Source of the DNA: Bacteroidota bacterium
GTDB taxonomy: Bacteria; Bacteroidota; Bacteroidia; Sphingobacteriales; Sphingobacteriaceae
NCBI GenBank assembly: GCA_023450085.1
Contig: JAEXHI010000006.1
Location: forward strand, 1-64,000
Length of the DNA stretch: 64,000 bases
Direction of reading: 5' to 3'
This document shows positions 27,086-35,564 of the stretch, piece after piece. Made by a program: the position numbers and the translations under genes. Under the pieces are notes generated by a model. The model saw only the letters and a program-made list of their open reading frames with translations, searched no databases and was not told the DNA's origin. Within the stretch, counting starts at the first letter, position 1. The number at the start of each line of letters is the position of its first letter.

Positions 27086-28024
27086 CTACGCCAACACGCT
27101 ATCAAGGTTAATTCGCTCCTTTAAGCTGGTGTAATCTTCAAAAAGTTGGTCAACCTTAGCTTTCACTTCAGCATTGAATGCTCCTATGCCAGTTCTGCGT
27201 GTAAAAGTTGAAATCTGTAACCCTCTCTTTTGTAGATAATATTTTGCTACCGTTGGATACACCTCATGCATCACATCCATTTGGTCAATAAAAAATTGTT
27301 GTACCAAAGCCACTTCGCTTTGTAGGTTGCTGCTATTGTAATGATTGCACAACCATACTAACAGCTCCGGAAAATAATTACCCTGAATACATGACAATCC
27401 TGCTGAACCGGCTTTAAGCGACGCTACGGCGTGCACCATATAAGCATCGTAAAGTCCAAAATTTGTAGCGCTCTTGGTTAACTCCAGCTTTTCCTTAATT
27501 TGTTCAATATCTAAACAGGTGTCTTTATGATAGGTTACTCTTCCGGTAGCCACCAAGTTTCCTAACTGTTTAGGGCTAATTACTCTTTTATAAGGCACTG
27601 GACATTCATAAAATCCCATTGGTATATTATCTGTCTGTTGCAAAAGCCGGTGTACATTCGCTTCAAACACGGCATCACTATCATTTTCATCAGCCAATAA
27701 ACCCGTAATACCAATTACAGCATCTACCTTAGTATCGTAAATACGTTTTACAAAATCAGCTTGCTTGGCAATTTCTCCCCCAAAAGTTCCAGTAGCTACT
27801 ACAGGTACTTTCCCATTGGCTAATTTCACTACATGTTTTACGGTGGCAATTCGTTCCTCTTCAGAAAGCTCAAACATCTCGCTAGATAGGCAATTAGCAA
27901 ATAATCCAGCAGCCCCAGCTTCGAGATAAAGCTCCGTTAATTTGGTCAATCCATCAAAATCTACCGCACCATTGTCCTTAAAAGGCGTAAGCATTACTGG
28001 GATAAATCCTTTTTTCGTGTTCAT
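27086..28024 (-). CDS. DapA/NanA-type (class I aldolase) lyase
   Basis: 312-residue TIM barrel of the dihydrodipicolinate synthase/N-acetylneuraminate lyase family. Tyr139 (MGFYECP) and the Schiff-base Lys167 (TYHKDTC) are 28 residues apart, the same spacing as Tyr133/Lys161 of E. coli DHDPS. The usual GTTGE nucleotide of DapA is replaced by ANCLSSEMFELSEEER, so it is not the lysine-pathway enzyme. Family members cleave or make 2-keto-3-deoxy acids, including sialic acids. The adjacent sodium:solute symporter and the esterases suggest catabolism of an acidic sugar, but no epimerase or kinase of sialate breakdown is present. Substrate unassigned. Confidence 0.82.
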   Translation of the reverse strand: MNTKKGFIPVMLTPFKDNGAVDFDGLTKLTELYLEAGAAGLFANCLSSEMFELSEEERIATVKHVVKLANGKVPVVATGTFGGEIAKQADFVKRIYDTKVDAVIGITGLLADENDSDAVFEANVHRLLQQTDNIPMGFYECPVPYKRVISPKQLGNLVATGRVTYHKDTCLDIEQIKEKLELTKSATNFGLYDAYMVHAVASLKAGSAGLSCIQGNYFPELLVWLCNHYNSSNLQSEVALVQQFFIDQMDVMHEVYPTVAKYYLQKRGLQISTFTRRTGIGAFNAEVKAKVDQLFEDYTSLKERINLDSVLA

Positions 28025-28066
28025 GTTATCTTCTTAAAGTCTTCTTAATTCAAAATCGATTAAATG

Positions 28067-29638
28067 CTATGCTTCTAAAGCTGTCTGTTTGTTCCCTTTT
28101 AACTTGGTGATGATGACCCCAGCTAGGAAAATGGTAAGCGTGCCCACTACAATGATCATATTTTTATGGAACGGGCTTCTTAAAAACTCGTACTGTTCGG
28201 GAATGAAGTTGGAGAAAGTCATCCAAAGGATTACCGCAATACCGATTAATGTAGCAGTAAAAGCTTCGGTATTTTTGGCTTTTCGGCTGATCATTCCCAA
28301 GAGGAACAAACCTAGCATCCCACCCGCAAATATGCCCGAGAGCTCCCACCAAATATCCAGTAAACTCTTTACACCGATCATCGCCAATCCTGTACCCATG
28401 CCCATTAAACCAAATATTACGGTAGTGATATGCAGTGTACTTAAATTTTGTTTATCGGTTAAATTCGGCTTAAAGTATCTTTTAAAGATATCCACCGTAA
28501 ATACGGTTGCAGATGCATTCATCCCAGAACTGATGGTACTCATAGCTGCTGAAAGGATGGCCGAAACAATTAAACCTACCAAACCTACTGGTATTTTGTT
28601 CACCATAAAATGCGGCATTACTTTATCACCATAGTCCGCTGGTTTTAAAGAGGCTGCCATCTCGCTAATTTGAGCTTGTGTAGCCGAAGATGGCAAACGC
28701 TCCGCCGCTACTTGGCTCTTAATGATATCTGTAAATTCAGGATGTACTTGGTAATAGGCATACAAACAAACACCTATGATAAAAAACAACAATGAAGCAG
28801 GCACGTACAACCAAACACATAACCAAACTGATTTGGTAGCCTCCTTTTCAGTACTTGCAGTGTGATAACGTTGTACATAGTTTTGGTCCATCCCAAAGTT
28901 GTTAAGGTTGATGAAAAACCCGTAGAATAGTACTACCCAAAAGGTGGATTCGGTGAGATTTGGAGAAAAACTTCCCAAACTAAATTTATGATCGGTGGTG
29001 CCAATATCAATAATTTTAGAAATTCCGCCAGGCATATCATCCACAATAAGATAGATGATTAACAATGCGCCTAAAGTTTTGATAACACCTTGCACTACTT
29101 CTGTCCAGATTACCGCTTCCATACCACCCATTACGGTATAAATGATGATGCTAATCCCCATCACAATCATTACCGTTGACATGCTGTAGCCTGTTAAAGC
29201 CTGCAAACTTAAGGCAATACCGAAAAAGATAGAACCCATGCGTGCCAATTGCGTTAACAAAAAGCAGATTACCGCGTAGGTTCTGGCCCAGGGACCAAAT
29301 CGGTGCTCTAAATGCGAATAAGCTGATATTCCTCCTACACTACGATAAAACGGCACAAAGTATTTTGAAGCGATCCAAGCTGCAAATGGCATAGAGATAC
29401 TGAATACAAAAGCATTCCAATTACCTCCAAAAGCTTTACCTGGAACTCCTAAAAAAGTGTTACTACTTAAAAAGGTTGCGTAAATAGACAAGCCTATTGC
29501 CCACCCTGGTATTTTGCCCGAAGCCTTGGTAAACTGTTCGGCGCTTTTGTTCTTTCGTGCAAAATATACACCTACCAATACCATTGCCAACAAATACAGC
29601 AGGATGATAGATATATCTAAAATGGGAAGGTTCTTCAT
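28067..29638 (-). CDS. sodium:solute symporter (SSS family)
   Basis: 523 residues with about 13-14 membrane segments. Typical SSS features: the unwound first helix region (IPGWAIGLSIYATFLSSNTFLGVPGKAF), RMGSIFFGIALSLQAL, and SAILSAAMSTISSGMNASATVFTVDIF, which carries the Ser/Thr residues of the second sodium site. It lies 42 bases upstream of the aldolase gene and is likely co-transcribed with it, pointing to uptake of the aldolase substrate or its precursor. Sialic acid, other sugar acids or simple sugars are all possible. It is divergently oriented from the ECF sigma gene at 30073, with a 434-bp region between. Confidence 0.9.
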   Translation of the reverse strand: MKNLPILDISIILLYLLAMVLVGVYFARKNKSAEQFTKASGKIPGWAIGLSIYATFLSSNTFLGVPGKAFGGNWNAFVFSISMPFAAWIASKYFVPFYRSVGGISAYSHLEHRFGPWARTYAVICFLLTQLARMGSIFFGIALSLQALTGYSMSTVMIVMGISIIIYTVMGGMEAVIWTEVVQGVIKTLGALLIIYLIVDDMPGGISKIIDIGTTDHKFSLGSFSPNLTESTFWVVLFYGFFINLNNFGMDQNYVQRYHTASTEKEATKSVWLCVWLYVPASLLFFIIGVCLYAYYQVHPEFTDIIKSQVAAERLPSSATQAQISEMAASLKPADYGDKVMPHFMVNKIPVGLVGLIVSAILSAAMSTISSGMNASATVFTVDIFKRYFKPNLTDKQNLSTLHITTVIFGLMGMGTGLAMIGVKSLLDIWWELSGIFAGGMLGLFLLGMISRKAKNTEAFTATLIGIAVILWMTFSNFIPEQYEFLRSPFHKNMIIVVGTLTIFLAGVIITKLKGNKQTALEA

Positions 29639-29880
29639 GAATGCTTGATATTTGGTTAGGTTTATTAATGTGCCTGATTACTGATCAAGCGAAAGCAAAC
29701 TTAAACGATTTCGTGCTAGCTTATTTATAAAATCTTCACAAGCTTATATACGATATTGCCATCATATTTAGGAAATCTTAGTATTTAGGCAAAAAGCACG
29801 CTATCATCCTAAAATTTTCTTCTCTAAAATAGACTTTCCCCCTCATCATCAACGGGCTGTAAAAAAAATAAAAATAAATA

Positions 29881-29895
29881 CTACTAAATTAGTAG
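29881..29895. promoter_or_regulatory. perfect palindrome in the divergent intergenic region
   Basis: CTACTAAATTAGTAG is a perfect 7-1-7 palindrome lying between the symporter gene (minus) and the ECF sigma gene (plus). It has the size of a dimeric repressor site. The flanking 29639-30072 otherwise holds AT-rich DNA and one terminator-like hairpin. Operator function is inferred. Confidence 0.4.
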
Positions 29896-29942
29896 ACTTT
29901 ATTGTATTTGCATCAATGTTCATACAATTTATATTTGGTTGA

Positions 29943-29974
29943 AAAAACGGCAGCTTGGATGAGTTGCCGTTTTT
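29943..29974 (+). terminator. terminator-like hairpin upstream of the ECF sigma gene
   Basis: Perfect 10-bp stem AAAAACGGCA / TGCCGTTTTT with a 12-nt loop and a T-rich 3' flank. There is no plus-strand gene upstream that it could end, so it may close a short RNA or act as a leader attenuator for the ECF operon. Confidence 0.6.
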
Positions 29975-30072
29975 CTTTTCCTTCTACCTACCTAAAACCC
30001 GTTCTAAATTGTGTTCAACTTTGATAACCAAAAAATTTATTACCATCTTAGTAGAAAATTTGATCTTTTAAC

Positions 30073-30666
30073 TTGCCCAGTCAGCCCCTATCGGAAGAAG
30101 TTTATTTAACTCGGCTCATTAATGCGGATAGAGAGGCTTTTGCTTTTTTTTATGAGAAATATAGTGCTGCACTATATCAAAAGCTCTATAAAATGGTCAA
30201 GATTTCTGAAATTGCCGACGAATTACTACAGGATGTCTTCTTGAAAGTTTGGCTCAAAAAAGAAACCATTGACAGCGAACGACCTTTTAAAGCTTGGCTG
30301 TACACCATTGCACAAAATACGGTATACGATTATTACAGAAAACTTGCACAAGACAAGAAAATGCAAGACCACTTAATGAATACCTTTGCAGCATTTTACA
30401 ATCAGACAGAAGATTACATTTACAATAAAGAACGCTCTGCGGTACTACAAGAAGCTATTGACCAGCTACCGCCCCAACGTAAAGAAATTTTTAGGCTTTG
30501 TAAATTAGAGGAAAAATCTTACAAAGAGGTAGCAGCGCATTTAAACATCAGTGTTTCTACTGTGAGTAATCAGTTGGTACAGGCTACCAAAGCTGTTAAA
30601 GACCATGTATTCTTCCACTCTAAAGAGTTCCTCGTTTTTGTAATTGCATTATATCTAAAGAACTAG
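30073..30666 (+). CDS. ECF (RpoE-type) sigma factor of the FecR/SusCD system
   Basis: 197 residues. Sigma-2 region at about 20-90 (YEKYSAALYQKLYKM, ELLQDVFLKVW), sigma-4 at about 125-180 (LPPQRKEIFRLCKLEEKSYKEVAAHLNISVSTVSNQLVQATK). The reading frame is closed by a TGA at 30061-30063 and offers no ATG near the start, so translation probably begins with TTG at 30073. It is followed at 96 bp by a FecR anti-sigma factor and then an STN-type SusC, the standard trans-envelope signalling order. It should direct transcription of this SusCD operon when its receptor binds ligand. Confidence 0.9.
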   Translation: MPSQPLSEEVYLTRLINADREAFAFFYEKYSAALYQKLYKMVKISEIADELLQDVFLKVWLKKETIDSERPFKAWLYTIAQNTVYDYYRKLAQDKKMQDHLMNTFAAFYNQTEDYIYNKERSAVLQEAIDQLPPQRKEIFRLCKLEEKSYKEVAAHLNISVSTVSNQLVQATKAVKDHVFFHSKEFLVFVIALYLKN

Positions 30667-30761
30667 CTCCCTAGCGACCTCAACACTAAAATTAAAAAAA
30701 TTGCATTTTTTTTGAATCACAATAGTGTGTTTCTAAAACTCGTGCGTATAGGTTTATAAAT

Positions 30762-31892
30762 ATGGAGCAAAAACCAGATTTCGGGAAACTATTTAGCAGG
30801 TATTTGAACAATCAAGCTACTGCCAACGACCTTAACACCTTGTTTAAAGGTTTAGAAGAGGTTAGTGAGGAAAGCTTACGTAATCATATCGGCAATGAAC
30901 TACTATCTGAAGAAAAAACCAATTCAGCAGACCAAGTTCACCTGAAAAATATTTTTGCAAAAATAGAGGAGCAAATAGCCGAGCAACCTAAGACCAAGCG
31001 CATAAAAATGACTACTTGGTACAAAGCCGCGGCAGCAGCAGCGGTCATCTTTGGTTTAAGTTACCTGGCACTCTATGACAATTCAACTTTCAGTAAACAT
31101 GAAATTGTTCCTGGCAGCAATAAGGCAGTGCTGATCATCAACCATGAAGAAAGACTTCTTGACAGCAAAAATACTGCTCAATTTTCACCCGCCGCAGCAA
31201 TTACGGTAACCACCGCTGCTGATGGTACTATCACTTACAAACAAACCTCAAACGATACTACAGGGCTCTCTACCCTACATGCCATTAGCACTCCAGCTGG
31301 AGGATTTTACAAGGTTACTCTTGGAGATGGCACACAAGTTTACCTCAATTCCAAATCTACACTTGAATTCCCTGTTGGATTTTATGGGGCAGAAAGACAT
31401 GTAAAACTTAATGGCGAAGCTTACTTTAAAGTAGCCAAGAACAAAAAAATGCCGTTTATAGTTTCCGTTGGCGAAACCGATGTACGCGTTTTAGGTACAG
31501 AATTCATCATCAACAGTTTTGGTAAACAAACAAAAACTACCCTCTTCGAAGGTAGTGTACAACTTAAATATCTAACTAACCGCAAAATTCTCATTCCTGG
31601 ACAGGAAGGATTATCTGATCGAAACGGCATTTTCGTCAATCAAGCAGATACGGCCGCAACACTAGCATGGACCAACGGCCTGTTCGTGTTTAATGATCAA
31701 TCTTTAACAGATGTCCTACAAGAGCTTTCTCGCTGGTACGATTTTACTTTCGACGAGAACAGCATTCCCAACAAACGCTTATATATAAGACTAAATAGAA
31801 ACACTGCCTTTAATGATGTACTGCAAATGCTGTATACCACTACGGGGCTAAAATTTAAAGTAGAAGAAAGGAGGCTGAGCATAGAAAACTGA
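30762..31892 (+). CDS. FecR-type anti-sigma factor
   Basis: 376 residues. The N-terminal cytoplasmic part (about 1-82) should bind the ECF sigma factor; a single membrane segment at about 85-106 (WYKAAAAAAVIFGLSYLALY); the periplasmic FecR domain has GGFYKVTLGDGTQVYLNSKSTLEFP and GEAYFKVAK; a C-terminal DUF4974 domain ends TGLKFKVEERRLSIEN and would contact the STN domain of the receptor. It lies between the sigma factor and SusC genes. Family knowledge: ligand binding to SusC triggers FecR proteolysis and sigma release. All expected domains are present. Confidence 0.92.
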   Translation: MEQKPDFGKLFSRYLNNQATANDLNTLFKGLEEVSEESLRNHIGNELLSEEKTNSADQVHLKNIFAKIEEQIAEQPKTKRIKMTTWYKAAAAAAVIFGLSYLALYDNSTFSKHEIVPGSNKAVLIINHEERLLDSKNTAQFSPAAAITVTTAADGTITYKQTSNDTTGLSTLHAISTPAGGFYKVTLGDGTQVYLNSKSTLEFPVGFYGAERHVKLNGEAYFKVAKNKKMPFIVSVGETDVRVLGTEFIINSFGKQTKTTLFEGSVQLKYLTNRKILIPGQEGLSDRNGIFVNQADTAATLAWTNGLFVFNDQSLTDVLQELSRWYDFTFDENSIPNKRLYIRLNRNTAFNDVLQMLYTTTGLKFKVEERRLSIEN

Positions 31893-31945
31893 TACATGCG
31901 CTCCAAACCAACAACTATTTAATCATCAACTCAACTAACCCCTAA

Positions 31946-34900
31946 ATGAATAAACTTTACCAAGCAGGCAAGAGTAGGCCTGTCTATATAGCTTATTTGA
32001 GATTACTTTTACTGATCTCGATATTGACCACATTTACTGTCCAATTCTCTTTTGGACAAACCATATATTCTTTTAGCTTTAAGAATGCACCTCTAAATAC
32101 GGTAATTTCAGAAATTGCTAAAAAAACCAACTATCAATTTGTTTACGATGCTTCATTTAGCCAAAAGGCTAAACCCATTGATGCTGAAATCAAGTCGGCG
32201 GATATCAATGAAATACTGACACAAGTTTTCAAAGACCAAGATTTCACTTACCGAATCAGTGGTAAAACCATCGTAATTAGATCCAAATCCTCTGGAGAAA
32301 ACACCTATGCCCTACATGGGGTAATTAATGATAGCGATGGTGTATCAATACCTGGTGCTACCGTTATTCAAAAAGGTACTACAAACATGGTACATACTGA
32401 TCAAAATGGACGTTTTGCCATTTATGTAAGCGACAGTAATAACACTTTGGTATTCTCGTACCTTGGTTATGAACAAAAAGAAGTTAAATACTCAAAAGCT
32501 GCAACGGGAACCGCAATTGTTGTTTCCTTAGCACCTTCTAAAGCCTTGCTTCAAGAAGTGGTAGTGACAGGCTTCCAAACAATTGCAAAAGAACGTTCTA
32601 CAGCCGCCATTTCAGTAGTTAATGAAAAAACCTTAAATGAAAACATCAATACTGATTTATTAAGCGCTTTAGAAGGTCGTGTTGCGGGCTTAATGTATCA
32701 GAAAAACCCAACAGGATCTGCTTCTGACCAACCTATCCTGAGAGGTATTGGCACTTATTCTTCACTAAATGTGGGTTATAGTCCCCTATTGGTCATTGAC
32801 GGATTACCCAGTGAACAATCTATTGAAGACATTAATCCTTATGACATAGAAAGCGTAAACGTATTAAAAGACGCTGCTGCTGCTTCAATTTATGGTTCTA
32901 GAGCTGGAAACGGGGTCATTGTGTTAGTAACTAAAAAAGGTAGTGGCAATTTAAAAATCAATCTCAGTTCTGATTTCTTCATTGGCACCAAACCCGACTT
33001 GAGTTTAATGAACTACGCGTCTACTAGCGATGCCATTGACTATGAACAAGCAGTTTACAATAAAGAGCGAGCTAGGTATACTAACACAGCTTCCATGTTT
33101 AATGCCTACGGAGATATTGCAAATGGAACGATCAAATACTATTCTCCTTTATATCAACTGAACAGAGATTTAGAAGAAGGGAAAATCAACAGTGCACAGT
33201 TCAACAATACCATTAGCCAATGGAGAGGAAACGACTATATTGAAGATTACAAGAATAATGTTTGGCAAAATGAATTTAGACAACGTTACAACTTATCATT
33301 TTCTGGAGGAAACAATAAACAAAACACTTTCTTATCCTTCAATTTCGACGATTCAAAACAACGTGTAAAATACAATCAGGATAGGAACTTTACCTTGTAC
33401 GCTAAAAGCAGCTTCCAAGTAAGACCTTGGCTAAATGCAACCATTGGTTTCAACGGTGCCTATAGTACTGCTGATGTTACCGACGGATCGTACAATGAGC
33501 TCAGTATCCAAAATCGTTATGAACAAATTGTAGACGCTAATGGCAACTTGGTCATTTCACCTTACGTAAACATTAAAGACGGTTTTACGGGTTCTTTAGC
33601 GATGAATGGTGTAGTAGCCAACAAAATAAACAGCACTGCCAGCCTTAAACCTGTAAGCTTTAACATTTTAAATGCTCTACAAGAAGGCATGGAACAAAGA
33701 AACTCTTTAGCGCTTAGAGCATTTGCGAATTTGCAAGCTAAAATTTACGATGGATTAAATTTTAGCACACAGTTTCAATACGAAAACAGAAGAAATAGCA
33801 GAGAAAGTTTTTATGATGCAAGTTCCTATAAAATGAGGTATGCTTCTGATGCACTAGCCAATTATTCAAGCACTACCAATTTATATACGAGCGGATTGCC
33901 TGCTGGTGGTCGTTATTACCAATATAGTGTGCAAAACAGCAGTTATACGTTCAGAAATCAATTAGGTTACGATAAATCTTTTGACCAGAACAAACATTCT
34001 GTTTCTGCTATTGCTGGTTTCGAAATGAGGGAAATTTACTCTCCTAGATCTATTGAACAATTAAGATATGGATATGACCCAGTAACACTAACTTCAGTGA
34101 TATTGGATAATGCTAGCTTAAGTCAAACAGGTTTACCTAGCTACATTTATGGTGGTAACAGAACGCTGAGTACCCTTGGGCGTACGCAAACAGAAATTAA
34201 ACATCGCTATTTCTCCTTGTATAGTAACCTAAGCTATACTTACCTTTCTAGATATAACGTAACTGGAAGCATCAGGGTAGACAGAGCAGATTTGTTTGGA
34301 GTTGACCCACAATATAAAAACCGCCCACTTTGGTCAATTGGATTGGGTTGGAATGCTAGCAATGAAGCATTTTTAAGTAAAGTATCATGGCTTGATATGT
34401 TGAAGCTAAGAGCAACTTATGGTGTCAATGGAAATGTTGACCAAAGTACCACTCCTTATTTAACAGCAACAAGAAGAAACGACAACTTATTTCCAACTTT
34501 ACAGTACACCAATATTACGGCTTTGCCAAATCCAAAATTAAGATGGGAGAAAGTAGCAAACACCAATGTTGGTCTAGACTTCTCGATCTTCAAAGGTAAA
34601 TTAAGAGGTAATTTTGACCTGTACAACAAATACAGTACAGACTTATTAGCCACTACAGAACTAGACCCTACCGTGGGTGCCTTAAGTAGAGTACTTAACA
34701 GTGGCGCAATGAGAAACCGCGGTATCGAAATTGGATTAGGTTCTGATTGGTACAACAGAAACGATCTTCGTTTCAGCTCTAACTTTATCATCGCGTTTAA
34801 TAAAAATTCCGTTAAAAAAGTAAGCACTACCAATTCAACTGCTCAAAGCTATGTAGCCTCACCATTAAATTATTTTTTGGAAAATGAAGCTTACAACAGT

Positions 34901-35560
34901 CTTTATGCTTACCGATACGGAGGCATGATTAACGGCTATCCCTATGTATTAGATGAAAATGGCAACCCATCAATCTCCTTTGATGCCAACGGAAACCCGA
35001 TTGCTACCAGCATCAAAAGCAGTATCAACAATATTGCTGCATTGGTAAACATGGGGCCACTAACACCTACGTATACAGGATCTCTTTCGCAACGTATGTC
35101 GTACAAGCAATTTGATTTAAATATGTTGTTTGTATTTTCTGGAGGAAATAAACTAAGAAAAGATTTTATTGACCCTGCCGACACCAAAACCACGACCATT
35201 ACCAATACCGTAGTAACTAATGGACAAGCCAATGGCTTACCACGTTTATGGGTAGATTATCCGGATAATTTGGTGAACTATGCAGGTACCATCACTTCGT
35301 TGTGGCGCAATTCTGATGCAAATGTAGTTGATGCAGATTATGTGAAGCTTAGAAACATCTCTCTAAGCTATAACCTTCCAAAATCATTTGCTAATAAGAT
35401 TAAGATCTCCTCAGCGAAATTAACTTTCCAGATGAACAACATTTGGTATTGGAGTGCGGCAGGAAACGATATTGATCCTGAAACCTACTCACTCAACTCG
35501 GCAACACGTAATATTCCATTGCCTAAAACATATTTATTTGGCGTTAACCTTACCCTGTAA
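31946..35560 (+). CDS. SusC/RagA TonB-dependent transducer with STN signalling domain
   Basis: 1204 residues. After a signal peptide (ending near FSFGQ) comes an STN/secretin-like domain at about 45-115 (FKNAPLNTVISEIAKKTNYQ), then a carboxypeptidase-like domain (LHGVINDSDGVSIPGATVI), TonB box region (LLQEVVVTGFQTI), plug (PLLVIDGLPSEQ; LKDAAAASIYGSRAGNGVIVLV) and barrel ending TYLFGVNLTL. The STN domain marks it as the receptor that signals to the FecR/ECF pair immediately upstream. It probably both imports and senses the ligand of this operon. That ligand may be a peptide or metal-peptide, because a metalloprotease gene lies downstream rather than a glycosidase. Confidence 0.95.
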   Translation: MNKLYQAGKSRPVYIAYLRLLLLISILTTFTVQFSFGQTIYSFSFKNAPLNTVISEIAKKTNYQFVYDASFSQKAKPIDAEIKSADINEILTQVFKDQDFTYRISGKTIVIRSKSSGENTYALHGVINDSDGVSIPGATVIQKGTTNMVHTDQNGRFAIYVSDSNNTLVFSYLGYEQKEVKYSKAATGTAIVVSLAPSKALLQEVVVTGFQTIAKERSTAAISVVNEKTLNENINTDLLSALEGRVAGLMYQKNPTGSASDQPILRGIGTYSSLNVGYSPLLVIDGLPSEQSIEDINPYDIESVNVLKDAAAASIYGSRAGNGVIVLVTKKGSGNLKINLSSDFFIGTKPDLSLMNYASTSDAIDYEQAVYNKERARYTNTASMFNAYGDIANGTIKYYSPLYQLNRDLEEGKINSAQFNNTISQWRGNDYIEDYKNNVWQNEFRQRYNLSFSGGNNKQNTFLSFNFDDSKQRVKYNQDRNFTLYAKSSFQVRPWLNATIGFNGAYSTADVTDGSYNELSIQNRYEQIVDANGNLVISPYVNIKDGFTGSLAMNGVVANKINSTASLKPVSFNILNALQEGMEQRNSLALRAFANLQAKIYDGLNFSTQFQYENRRNSRESFYDASSYKMRYASDALANYSSTTNLYTSGLPAGGRYYQYSVQNSSYTFRNQLGYDKSFDQNKHSVSAIAGFEMREIYSPRSIEQLRYGYDPVTLTSVILDNASLSQTGLPSYIYGGNRTLSTLGRTQTEIKHRYFSLYSNLSYTYLSRYNVTGSIRVDRADLFGVDPQYKNRPLWSIGLGWNASNEAFLSKVSWLDMLKLRATYGVNGNVDQSTTPYLTATRRNDNLFPTLQYTNITALPNPKLRWEKVANTNVGLDFSIFKGKLRGNFDLYNKYSTDLLATTELDPTVGALSRVLNSGAMRNRGIEIGLGSDWYNRNDLRFSSNFIIAFNKNSVKKVSTTNSTAQSYVASPLNYFLENEAYNSLYAYRYGGMINGYPYVLDENGNPSISFDANGNPIATSIKSSINNIAALVNMGPLTPTYTGSLSQRMSYKQFDLNMLFVFSGGNKLRKDFIDPADTKTTTITNTVVTNGQANGLPRLWVDYPDNLVNYAGTITSLWRNSDANVVDADYVKLRNISLSYNLPKSFANKIKISSAKLTFQMNNIWYWSAAGNDIDPETYSLNSATRNIPLPKTYLFGVNLTL

Positions 35561-35564
35561 AACG

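Noticed and set aside
27086..28024. Lysine-pathway dihydrodipicolinate synthase (dapA)
   Set aside because: The Tyr/Lys pair is present but the usual GTTGE substrate loop is replaced, and the gene lies with a symporter and esterases.
29881..29895. Palindrome considered as another copy of the imuA operator
   Set aside because: CTACTAAATTAGTAG shares only TACTAAA with TTTTASTAAAA and has different symmetry.
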